Assembly (NCBI GenBank): GCA_964390465.1 | Contig: CAYMIJ010000002.1 | Location: 248,001 to 312,000 of the forward strand | DNA from: JADZAI01 sp964390465 | GTDB taxonomy: Bacteria > Pseudomonadota > Alphaproteobacteria > Micropepsales > Micropepsaceae | Direction of reading: 5' to 3' | Length of the DNA: 64,000 bases | Part shown: positions 29,778 through 37,369 of the stretch, one piece after another | Numbering within the stretch: position 1 is the first letter of the stretch | Layout: each line of letters starts with the position of its first letter | The notes under the pieces: generated by a model | Database searches by the model: none | What the model saw: only the letters and a program-made list of their open reading frames with translations | Told to the model about the DNA's origin: nothing | Translations under genes and position numbers: made by a program

Positions 29778-30196
29778 GCCTTCATGCCACCCATCGCACA
29801 GACGATCTTCCATTCGGCGGCTGTCACGGGCTGCACCGACAGGCGCGAATATTTCAGCAGTGCCATCTCTGAAAGACGTGGTTCAGTCTTTACCGCCTCA
29901 AGTGTCACGGGTCTGGGCATGGGCTGTACCGCCACGAAGTCACACACCACCCAAGGCGATCCGGCCTCGGCGGTGGGGTCAGGATAGGACTCCTTCGCCA
30001 CCTCGCAGATGCCGACAATCTCCTTGCCGATATTGGAATGATAGAAGAAGGCGCGGTCACCTTTTTTCATCTTCATCAGGTTCAGCTTTGCGGTGTGGTT
30101 GCGCACACCACTCCATGGCTCACCGGCCTTGCCGCGCGCCACCTGTTGATCCCAGCTCCAGGCATCGGGTTCCGATTTGATGAGCCAGAAGGCCAT
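29774..30196 (-). CDS. EVE domain protein
   Basis: 140 residues covering one complete EVE (PUA-like) domain: MAFWLIKSEPDAWSWD, WSGVRNHTAKLNLMKMKKGDRAFFYHS, IVGICEVAKESYPDPTA, and WVVCDFVAVQPMPRPVTLEAVK. EVE domains, as in human THYN1, bind modified bases in DNA or RNA. In alphaproteobacteria this gene commonly travels with YciI and gpsA/tsaD, so a housekeeping nucleic-acid role is more likely here than a defence role. It starts 3 bases after the YciI stop. Confidence 0.93.
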   Translation of the reverse strand: MAFWLIKSEPDAWSWDQQVARGKAGEPWSGVRNHTAKLNLMKMKKGDRAFFYHSNIGKEIVGICEVAKESYPDPTAEAGSPWVVCDFVAVQPMPRPVTLEAVKTEPRLSEMALLKYSRLSVQPVTAAEWKIVCAMGGMKA

Positions 30197-30199
30197 GGC

Positions 30200-30499
30200 T
30201 CAGCCCTTGATCGGCGCGCCGTCGGCCATGGTCCATTTCCATGGCCGCACGGTGGATGATGCGAACAGCCCGGCCTTTGCATAAGGATCATTCGCCGCCC
30301 ACTCCCTGGCTTCCTGCAGCGAGGAAAACTCCAGCACCAGCAGCGAACCGGCCATGGTCGTGCCATCATCTGCAAAGAGTGGCCCGGCAATCCGCACCGC
30401 TGCCCCTGCCGCGCCGACATAGGCCAGATGCGCCTCGCGTGTCGCCATGCGCAGATCAAGCGAGGCGGGCTTGTCGAGATTGATGATGGCGAACAGCAT
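30200..30499 (-). CDS. YciI-like protein
   Basis: 99 residues. Dimeric alpha-beta barrel fold of the YciI family: MLFAIINLDKPASLDLRMATREAHLAYV, GPLFADDGTTMAGSLLVLEFSSLQEAREWAANDPYAKAGLF. The conserved Arg/His/Asp positions of YciI are present (REAHLAY, NDPY). Function unproven in the family. AAGGAG precedes the ATG. It lies 10 bases after gpsA and 3 before the EVE gene. Confidence 0.9.
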   Translation of the reverse strand: MLFAIINLDKPASLDLRMATREAHLAYVGAAGAAVRIAGPLFADDGTTMAGSLLVLEFSSLQEAREWAANDPYAKAGLFASSTVRPWKWTMADGAPIKG

Positions 30500-30509
30500 G
30501 ACAGCTCCT

Positions 30510-31526
30510 TCAGTGTGTTTCGGGTTTCAATGGACGGGACAGTAATGCGGTGATGGCCTCATCGACGCTGGTTCTGCCGTCCACCAGATCGGCTATGGCA
30601 GACGAGAGTGGCATGGCGACGCCGAGTTGTTCGGCTCGCTCGACGACCGGGCGGGCTGTGGCGGCACCTTCAACGACGCCGCGCGCATGACCAGTGGCGT
30701 CCATCACGCTTTCGCCACGCCCCAGTGCCAGGCCGAACGAGAAATTGCGCGACTGGGTGCTGGAACAGGTCAGCACCAGATCACCCAGGCCGGAAAGGCC
30801 GGTCAGGGTCTCAAGCTGTGCGCCCAGCGCCATGGCGAAACGGCGCATTTCGGCAAAGCCGCGCGCGATCAGTGCGGCGCGGGCGCTGGCGCCAAAGTTC
30901 TTGCCCTCGGCCACCCCGCAGGCAATCGCGAGGACGTTCTTGACCGCCCCCCCGATGGCTGCGCCCTTCGGGTCGCTGCTGGCATAGGGACGGAAGGTGA
31001 GGGTGGCGAGTGCCGCGCTCAATCTTTCGGCAAGGGCAATGTCATCCGCCGCCAGCGTGATGGCCGTGGGCAGGCCCTTGGCCACATCATCAGCAAAGCT
31101 GGGGCCAGACAGAATGGCGCAGGCCACCTGTGGCGCGGCCTGCTGTACCACTTCAGTCATCAGCAGGTCGGTGCCGCGTTCCAGTCCCTTGGCGCAGATG
31201 ATGACCGGCTGACCGGGTTTCAGCGCGGGGGCCATCTCGTGCAATGTGGCGCGCAGATATTGCGCAGGCACAGTCAGCAGAATGGCATCGGCGCTGGCGG
31301 TCTGGGCGATGTGGTCGGCCAGCGCGATGTCGGGCGGGATCGCAATGCCGGGCAGAAAGGGTGTGTTCTCGTTCTTCGTTCTGATGGCAGCCTGCACATC
31401 TGCCTCGCGGGCCCACAGCGAAACCTTGCGTCCAGCGCGATGTGCGGTCAGCGCAAGCGCCGTGCCCCAGGCCCCGGCCCCGGCGACAGCAATCGAACGG
31501 ATCTGTTGAAACGGCCCCTTAGTCAT
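30510..31526 (-). CDS. gpsA: NAD(P)H-dependent glycerol-3-phosphate dehydrogenase
   Basis: 338 residues. Makes sn-glycerol-3-phosphate from DHAP for phospholipids. Rossmann motif VAGAGAWGTALALTAH near the N-terminus. Catalytic region GAVKNVLAIACGVAEGKNFGASARAALIARGFAEM holds the conserved Lys, and TCSSTQSRNFSFGLALGRG is the C-terminal family motif. ATG 31526 is preferred to a GTG at 31529. It follows tsaD by 42 bases, an order conserved in alphaproteobacteria. Confidence 0.96.
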   Translation of the reverse strand: MTKGPFQQIRSIAVAGAGAWGTALALTAHRAGRKVSLWAREADVQAAIRTKNENTPFLPGIAIPPDIALADHIAQTASADAILLTVPAQYLRATLHEMAPALKPGQPVIICAKGLERGTDLLMTEVVQQAAPQVACAILSGPSFADDVAKGLPTAITLAADDIALAERLSAALATLTFRPYASSDPKGAAIGGAVKNVLAIACGVAEGKNFGASARAALIARGFAEMRRFAMALGAQLETLTGLSGLGDLVLTCSSTQSRNFSFGLALGRGESVMDATGHARGVVEGAATARPVVERAEQLGVAMPLSSAIADLVDGRTSVDEAITALLSRPLKPETH

Positions 31527-31568
31527 CACGCACTGCTCATAGTGAGGATTGGCGGCTTGTGAAAGACG

Positions 31569-32627
31569 TCATGGCGCAGCAAGCGGCCAGCGGGCGCGCG
31601 CTGCTACATCAAGGCCATCGTGCAGACCCAGATGGAAACGTTCCAATCCGGCCCATGCGATCATTGCGGCATTGTCGGTACACAGCGCCAGCGGCGGGGC
31701 GACGAGTTCGAAATCTTCGGCTCTGGCACTCTTTTCCAGCGTGGTCCGCAGGGCTGTGTTGGCCGCCACTCCGCCCGCCACCACAAGGCGCTGTACCGGC
31801 GCATTGCGGTGACCCTTGAACCAGCGCATCGCATCGCGCGCGCGGCGGGCCAGAATGTCTGTCACAGCGGCCTGAAAACTGGCCGCAATGTCGGCTTTGA
31901 ATTGTGATGTTTCCTGTTCGCTGACGTCGGCGCGCTGCACCGCATAGCGCACGGCGGTTTTGAGCCCGGCAAACGACATGTCAAAGCCGGGGCGGTCGAG
32001 CAGCGGCCTTGGAAAATCAAAACGGCGTGGGTTGCCATCGCGCGCGGTGCGTTCTACCGCCGGGCCGCCGGGGAAACCAAGGCCCAGCAGTTTGGCAGTC
32101 TTGTCGAAGGCTTCACCCACCGCATCGTCGATGGTGGCCCCCAGCAGGTGAAACTGTTCCGGCCCATCGACGACCAGCCATTGGCAGTGCCCGCCTGAGA
32201 CCAGCAGCAGTAAATAAGGCGTTTCGATCCCATGTGTCAGGCGCGCCGTGAGCGCATGTCCGGCCAGATGATTGATGGCGACAAGCGGTTTGCCAGCCGC
32301 CAGCGCCAGCGCCTTGGCGGTCATCAGGCCGACCAGCACGCCGCCGATCAGGCCCGGCCCGGCGGTAACGGCAATGGCATCCATGTCTGTCAGCCTCAGG
32401 TGTGCGGCATCAAGTGCCTGCCTGACGATCACATCCATGCGCTCAACATGGGCGCGGGCGGCGATTTCCGGCACCACGCCGCCATAGGGCGCATGGTCCT
32501 CATTCTGTGATGCGACAACCGATGCCAGAATCTCGCCCGGTCCCGGCGGCAGGCCGCGCACGACGGCCGCTGCGGTCTCATCACAGCTCGATTCAAGGCC
32601 AAGAAGGGTCAGGGGCTGTTGCGCCAT
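31569..32627 (-). CDS. tsaD: tRNA N6-threonylcarbamoyladenosine transferase subunit TsaD
   Basis: 352 residues from ATG 32627 (MAQQPLTLLGLESSCDETAAA). ASKHA fold. The metal site is in NHLAGH, the nucleotide loops are LLLLVSGGHCQW and VVAGGVAANTALR, and the end motif CTDNAAMIAWAG is present. Catalyses the last step of t6A37 in ANN-decoding tRNAs, together with TsaB and TsaE. Divergent from hemC with 56 bases between starts. Confidence 0.97.
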   Translation of the reverse strand: MAQQPLTLLGLESSCDETAAAVVRGLPPGPGEILASVVASQNEDHAPYGGVVPEIAARAHVERMDVIVRQALDAAHLRLTDMDAIAVTAGPGLIGGVLVGLMTAKALALAAGKPLVAINHLAGHALTARLTHGIETPYLLLLVSGGHCQWLVVDGPEQFHLLGATIDDAVGEAFDKTAKLLGLGFPGGPAVERTARDGNPRRFDFPRPLLDRPGFDMSFAGLKTAVRYAVQRADVSEQETSQFKADIAASFQAAVTDILARRARDAMRWFKGHRNAPVQRLVVAGGVAANTALRTTLEKSARAEDFELVAPPLALCTDNAAMIAWAGLERFHLGLHDGLDVAARARWPLAAP

Positions 32628-32683
32628 GGGCGTCTTTTGCGGCAGATCGTGGCTGACGCCAAGCGGCGATGAGAGTTGTGGCA

Positions 32684-33610
32684 ATGAGACGTTTCAGAAT
32701 CGGCACGCGCGGTTCACTGCTGGCCCTCACCCAGACACGCGATGTCATGAAGCGCCTTGCGGTTCAGAAGCGCTGGCATGACGACGAAGCCGAAGCGCGA
32801 CTGGAGCTGGTTATCGTCAAGACCAGCGGCGACCGCATTTCCGAAGGCCGTCTGGCCGATGTGGGCGGCAAGGGTCTTTTCATCAAGGAACTGGAAGAAG
32901 CTCTGGCTGCGGGCAGCATCGACCTTGCCGTGCATTCCATGAAGGATGTGCCTGGCCTGTTGCCGGAAGGGTTTGTGATCGCAGCCGCCCTGCCACGTGA
33001 GGATGCCCGCGACGCGCTGCTGGGCGCGGCCTCGCTTCAATCACTGCCGCATGGTGCGCGCCTTGGCACGACCAGTCCGCGACGTGCTGCACAGGCGCTC
33101 AGTCTCAGGCCCGACCTCAAGATCGTGACCTTTCGCGGCAATGTGGATACGCGCCTACGCAAACTGGCCGAAGGCGAGGCTGATGCAACCATGCTGGCCA
33201 TGGCCGGGCTCAACAGGCTGGGCCTGAAGCCTGACCTGACGCCACTGGCAGTCGATGGTTTCATTCCCGCTGCCGGGCAAGGCGTGGTGGGTCTGGAAGC
33301 GCGGGCGGATGATCTGGATGCCATCGCTCTGGCGCAATGCGTGAATGACAATGCGGCGGCTGTGGCGCTGACGGCAGAGCGCACCTGCCTTGCCGTGCTG
33401 GATGGATCGTGCCGAAGTGCCATCGCCATCCACGCGCATGAGACGTCAGGCGGGTTTGATCTGCGCGCTGCGGTCTTTGCGCCCGATGGATCGCGTCGCG
33501 AGGAGGGCATGGCAACACGCGATCATGTGCCTTCTATGGATCAGGCAGCAGCGTTGGGCCGCGCACTCGGCGAAGAGATCAGGCGCCGCGCCGGCGCGTT
33601 GATCGGCTGA
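32684..33610 (+). CDS. hemC: Porphobilinogen deaminase (hydroxymethylbilane synthase)
   Basis: 308 residues from ATG 32684 (MRRFRIGTRGSLLALTQT); an in-frame ATG at 32669 adds five residues and has a poorer ribosome site. Landmarks: VKTSGDRI, GKGLFIKELEEALAAGSIDLAVHSMKDVP, GTTSPRRAAQ, RGNVDTRL, and LDGSCRSAIA, whose Cys carries the dipyrromethane cofactor. Joins four porphobilinogens into hydroxymethylbilane. First gene of hemC-hemD-mic60-hemY; its stop overlaps the hemD ATG by one base (TGATG). Confidence 0.97.
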   Translation: MRRFRIGTRGSLLALTQTRDVMKRLAVQKRWHDDEAEARLELVIVKTSGDRISEGRLADVGGKGLFIKELEEALAAGSIDLAVHSMKDVPGLLPEGFVIAAALPREDARDALLGAASLQSLPHGARLGTTSPRRAAQALSLRPDLKIVTFRGNVDTRLRKLAEGEADATMLAMAGLNRLGLKPDLTPLAVDGFIPAAGQGVVGLEARADDLDAIALAQCVNDNAAAVALTAERTCLAVLDGSCRSAIAIHAHETSGGFDLRAAVFAPDGSRREEGMATRDHVPSMDQAAALGRALGEEIRRRAGALIG

Positions 33611-34320
33611 TGACTGCGCCGCTCATCCTTGTCACACGACCTGAAGGTCAGAATGATGCGCTGATGACGCAGCTCGCAGCGCGTGGGTATCACCCTGTTG
33701 CCGCGCCGGTTCTTCAGTTTGAGCCGCTCGCATATGACCACACCTTATTCAGGGATGCGCGCGCCCTGATCGTGACCTCAGCCAATGCGGTTGCTGCCTT
33801 GGAATCGCATTGGGCGTTGCGTGACCTGCCGGTTTTTGCGGTCGGCGAAACGACAGCCGAGACGGCGCGCTGGGCTGGCTTCAGAAACGTGCGCACCGGC
33901 ATGGGTGATGGTTCAGCGCTGGCCCAGTTGATCGCCAAAACCTGGCCACCTGCAAGTGGCGCACTGTTTCATGCCAGCGGCGAGGATGCCGCCGTCGATT
34001 TCAGCGCCCTGTTGCCGGACCATGCGGTGCGCCGTGTTGTTGTCTATCGGATGCAAGTGGCCGATGCCCTGCCCCGTGATGTCGTGCAGCTTCTGGAACG
34101 GGACGCGCTCGCGGCTGGCCTTTTCATGTCGGCGCGGTCGATCAGGGTTTTCGCTGCACTCGCGCCGCCATCAGCGCAAAAGACCCTGCGCGCCATATGT
34201 CTGTCACAGAATATTGCCAATGAGGCGCACAACCTTGGCTTTGTCCATTCGTTTTCCGCCCATCAGCCATCGGTGAGCGCGCTTCTGGATTGCCTTGAGA
34301 CGGTCACACCACCCGGATAG
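33610..34320 (+). CDS. hemD: Uroporphyrinogen-III synthase
   Basis: 236 residues, two-lobed HEM4 fold. Opening LILVTRPEGQNDALMTQLAARGY; middle ALIVTSANAVAALE and FAVGETTAETARWAGF; later VVYRMQVADALP and FMSARSIRVFAAL. The sequence is poorly conserved across bacteria, but position directly after hemC settles the call. Closes the tetrapyrrole ring for haem and corrin branches. mic60 follows in the same operon. Confidence 0.92.
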   Translation: MTAPLILVTRPEGQNDALMTQLAARGYHPVAAPVLQFEPLAYDHTLFRDARALIVTSANAVAALESHWALRDLPVFAVGETTAETARWAGFRNVRTGMGDGSALAQLIAKTWPPASGALFHASGEDAAVDFSALLPDHAVRRVVVYRMQVADALPRDVVQLLERDALAAGLFMSARSIRVFAALAPPSAQKTLRAICLSQNIANEAHNLGFVHSFSAHQPSVSALLDCLETVTPPG

Positions 34321-34329
34321 AGTCACCCT

Positions 34330-35535
34330 GTGACCCAAGACAGTTCAAAACAGGGAGCGACGCCGGAAGATATCACAGCGGCGCTCGATAATATTCGCGC
34401 AGGCCTCACCCCTTCAGGCACACCCATGCCTGTCCGGCGGGAGCGGCGAGAGTCGCGCACGTCGCTCGCAGCCATCGGCGCGGTGGCCTTGGTGGCCGCG
34501 TTGCTGGGCGGTGCCGCGGTCTCGTATCTGCCGTTGCTGATCGGCGGCAAGCCCATGTCCCAACCAGATGGGGCTGACCCGCGCATTGCGGCACTTGAAC
34601 AAAAGCTTGTGGCTTTGGCATCAACGCCCGCTGCTCCGATCCAACCTGATGCAAAACTGTTGCAGCAAATGGGGGCGCTTGATGCGCGCGTGGCGGCGCT
34701 CGAAAGCGACGCTAAGGATACCTCGCAGAACGATGCCATCGTTGCGCTGAATGTGGCCATTGCCGAAAGCAAAGCGCGGCTCGATGCACTGGAAACCAAA
34801 CTCGCAACCCAGTTGAGCGCTCCGGCACCCGCGCCCGCGCCGACACCCGGTGCCGATCCGCAGGAACTGGCGCAGGCGCAGTCGGATCTCACAACGCTGA
34901 CAGCCGACATCGCGGCCATGGGCCAGCGTCTGGCAGCACTGGAACAATCAACACCGCGCCCTGAAGTCATCACAGCGCTCGACCGGCGCATTGCCGAAAT
35001 GGAAGATCTCAACCCGGCGGGCGCAGCGCGTGCGGCGGCGGCGTCACTGGCTCTTACGCGGCTTTCTCAGGCCGTGGCGTCCGGTCGTTCCTATGTCAGC
35101 GAACTGGGTGCGCTGCGTGCGGCTGCGCCTTCGTTGGATGTATCGGCACTGGAATCTTCAGCGGCTACGGGCGTCACACCTGTTGAACGCCTTGCCAGAC
35201 AGCTTGAGCAGATTGACCCGGCCATCCGTTCAGGGATCGACGAGGATAAGGGTGGCGACAGCTTTGACCGCTTCCTGCGCGGCCTTACCTCGCTGGTGAA
35301 TGTGCGCGAGACGGGCGAGCCGCAGGGCAATGAACCGGTGGACCGTCTCAATCGCGCGCGGCTGCGTATGGAGGAAGGTGATCTTGCCGCAGCGTCCGGC
35401 GAACTCGACTGGCTGTGGGGCTCGGCGCGCAGTGCAGCTGCAGGCTGGATCGCCATCGCCAAAACCCGTCTCGCGGTTGATGCAGCACTGGCGCAGCTCA
35501 GCGCCAGTCTTCTGCAGCAGATGGCAGCACCATGA
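34330..35535 (+). CDS. mic60: Bacterial Mic60/mitofilin homologue
   Basis: 401 residues from GTG 34330. A short cytoplasmic tail, one membrane helix (about residues 45-68, SLAAIGAVALVAALLGGAAV), then a long periplasmic coiled coil (ADPRIAALEQKL through LAALEQS) broken by a Pro/Ala linker, and a C-terminal mitofilin-like helical domain ending LDWLWGSARSAAAGWIAIAKTRLAVDAAL. In alphaproteobacteria this protein, between hemD and hemY, shapes inner-membrane invaginations and is the ancestor of mitochondrial Mic60. Overlaps hemY by 4 bases. Confidence 0.88.
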   Translation: MTQDSSKQGATPEDITAALDNIRAGLTPSGTPMPVRRERRESRTSLAAIGAVALVAALLGGAAVSYLPLLIGGKPMSQPDGADPRIAALEQKLVALASTPAAPIQPDAKLLQQMGALDARVAALESDAKDTSQNDAIVALNVAIAESKARLDALETKLATQLSAPAPAPAPTPGADPQELAQAQSDLTTLTADIAAMGQRLAALEQSTPRPEVITALDRRIAEMEDLNPAGAARAAAASLALTRLSQAVASGRSYVSELGALRAAAPSLDVSALESSAATGVTPVERLARQLEQIDPAIRSGIDEDKGGDSFDRFLRGLTSLVNVRETGEPQGNEPVDRLNRARLRMEEGDLAAASGELDWLWGSARSAAAGWIAIAKTRLAVDAALAQLSASLLQQMAAP

Positions 35536-36911
35536 TCCGTCTGGTCTGGTTGTTTGTGGTCGTGGTGGCAATAGCTGCCGCTGCGGTGTTTCTGGCCGAC
35601 CAAAAAGGTCAGGTGAACATCGAATGGGGCACGCACCTCATCACCATGTCGCCGGTGGTGGCAGCCGGATTGGTGATCGCCGTCATGGCGCTGCTGCTCG
35701 CCAGCTGGCGGCTGATCGGCTTTGTCTTCGACTGGCCGGGCGCAATGAGCCATTGGCGGCGCGAGAAACGCCGCAGGGCAGGGTATCTGTCACTGGCGCG
35801 CGGCATGGTGGCGGTCGCAGCAGGCGATGCACTCGAAGCGCGACGTCATCAGGCGCGCGCGAAGCAGGCGGGCGACGAGCCGCTTCTGTCGCAGCTTCTG
35901 GCCGCACAGGTGGCGCAGCTGGAAGGCAATGACGAGGCATCAAGCCGCGCCTATGCCGACATGCTGGGTCGCCCGGAAACCGAGTTTCTTGGTCTGCGCG
36001 GCCTCTTTGTTCAGGCGATGCGGTGCGGTGATGATGCAGCTGCCCGTCGGCATGCCGCGCGCGCCTTCAGGCTGCGCCCGCAAACCCCTTGGGTGGCAAA
36101 TGCGCTGTTTGATCTGGAGGCCAGGGCTGGCGACTGGATGGCGGCTGGCAAGGCGCTGGAAGGTCAGGCGCGGGCAAAACTTCTCACAGCAGATGTCACA
36201 CGCCGCAGGCGAGCCGTGTTGGCGGCAGCCGAAGCGCGAGATCTCATGGCGTCCGGCCATGTTGATGCCGCCCTGAAGAAAGCGCGCGAGGCGCTGCACA
36301 TCGCGCCGGGGCTTACCGTCGCGGCGTTGACTGCGGCGAAGGCCTGGGGTTCGCAAAGCCGTATCAAGCGGGCGCTCGCCGTACTGGAGCGCGCATGGGG
36401 CATCGCTCCGCATCCCGATATTGCGGCGGCCTATGCAGAGCTTCAGCCCTCGACATCCTATCGCCGCTTCGACCGGCTGATTGCGGCTAACAGGACACAT
36501 GCTGAGAGCCGTCTTCTTTCGGCGGCACAGGATTTCGCCCGGCGCGCCTTCGATGAAGCGGAAAAGGGTCTTCAGCCTTTGCTGACGCCATTCCCCGGTG
36601 GCCGCGCAGCCCAGTTGATGGCTGACATTGCCGAGGCGCGGGGCGATACAGCAGCGGCAAGGCTATGGCGAGATCGCTCGCTCGGCGCGCCGCGCGACGG
36701 CGTGTGGCGCTGTCAGTCGTGTAGCCACGACCATGCCATCTGGCAGCCGACCTGTCCCAAATGCGGTGCATTCGACACCCTCGCCTGGAGCGAGCCAAAG
36801 CCGGTGGATGCGCCTGCCATGCTCGACAGCGGCGCGGGCACGTTGCTTTACCGGCTGTTGCCCGCCCAGGCGCCCGACGGCGTGGGCGGCAACATCGCCA
36901 ATCCCACCTAA
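35532..36911 (+). CDS. hemY: HemY-type membrane TPR protein with C-terminal zinc ribbon
   Basis: 459 residues. Two N-terminal membrane helices (about 3-22 and 38-62) carry the HemY_N domain (VFLADQKGQVNIEWG), followed by TPR-like helices to about residue 385. The C-terminus has a zinc ribbon C-x2-C-x10-C-x2-C at Cys394, 397, 408 and 411 (WRCQSCSHDHAIWQPTCPKC), like the rubredoxin tail of LapB. Role in haem synthesis is inferred from the operon and name only; this is not protoporphyrinogen oxidase. Start overlaps mic60 stop (ATGA). Confidence 0.9.
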   Translation: MIRLVWLFVVVVAIAAAAVFLADQKGQVNIEWGTHLITMSPVVAAGLVIAVMALLLASWRLIGFVFDWPGAMSHWRREKRRRAGYLSLARGMVAVAAGDALEARRHQARAKQAGDEPLLSQLLAAQVAQLEGNDEASSRAYADMLGRPETEFLGLRGLFVQAMRCGDDAAARRHAARAFRLRPQTPWVANALFDLEARAGDWMAAGKALEGQARAKLLTADVTRRRRAVLAAAEARDLMASGHVDAALKKAREALHIAPGLTVAALTAAKAWGSQSRIKRALAVLERAWGIAPHPDIAAAYAELQPSTSYRRFDRLIAANRTHAESRLLSAAQDFARRAFDEAEKGLQPLLTPFPGGRAAQLMADIAEARGDTAAARLWRDRSLGAPRDGVWRCQSCSHDHAIWQPTCPKCGAFDTLAWSEPKPVDAPAMLDSGAGTLLYRLLPAQAPDGVGGNIANPT

Positions 36912-36943
36912 GCGGCGCGGTCCGCTCCAGTTAAGAAAAAGAC

Positions 36944-37306
36944 ATGCGTCATATCCGCACCATTCCTGTCTTGCGCAGCTTTGATGAGAAGAAAGCCAGA
37001 GAGTTCTATGTGGACTTTCTGGGGTTCACCGTAGACTTCGAGCACAGGTTCGAGCCGCATCTGCCGCTGTTTCTGGGGCTCAGTCGTGACGGCATCATGC
37101 TGTATGTCAGCGAACATCATGGCGACGGGACTCCTGGCACCCATGTGACGCTTCAGATTGAAGGCGTGCAGGCGTTTCATGCCGAACTGTCAGCAAAGAA
37201 TTACGGCTTCGCGCGTCCCGGTCTTGAAAGGCCCGAATGGGGTGGCACCATGCTCAGTGTCACCGACCCGGCAGGGAATCGCCTCAGCTTCTGGGAAGAT
37301 GATTGA
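36944..37306 (+). CDS. VOC superfamily protein, bleomycin-resistance-like
   Basis: 120 residues: IRTIPVLRSFDEKKAREFYVDFLGFTVDFEHRF, LFLGLSRDGIMLYVSEHHGDGTPGTHV, and GGTMLSVTDPAGNRLSFWEDD. This is the glyoxalase/Ble fold with conserved His and the C-terminal Glu position. The family includes antibiotic-binding proteins, but most chromosomal copies have unknown ligands, so resistance should not be assumed. It lies between hemY and cobT with 32- and 63-base gaps. Confidence 0.85.
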   Translation: MRHIRTIPVLRSFDEKKAREFYVDFLGFTVDFEHRFEPHLPLFLGLSRDGIMLYVSEHHGDGTPGTHVTLQIEGVQAFHAELSAKNYGFARPGLERPEWGGTMLSVTDPAGNRLSFWEDD

Positions 37307-37369
37307 AGTTGCCGCCCCGGCACGTGCTGGCTCATGACAGCGCGTTGAAGCCCGGCTAAGACTAGAGAC

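Noticed and set aside
29774..30196. EVE domain as part of a defence (restriction or toxin) system
   Set aside because: Neighbours are housekeeping genes and the order gpsA-YciI-EVE is a usual alphaproteobacterial one; no nuclease or methylase adjoins.
30627..31562. 311-codon open frame antisense to gpsA
   Set aside because: gpsA is unambiguous; the antisense frame is shadow.
36944..37306. Bleomycin-resistance gene
   Set aside because: Only the VOC fold is supported; nothing in the context points to antibiotic resistance.
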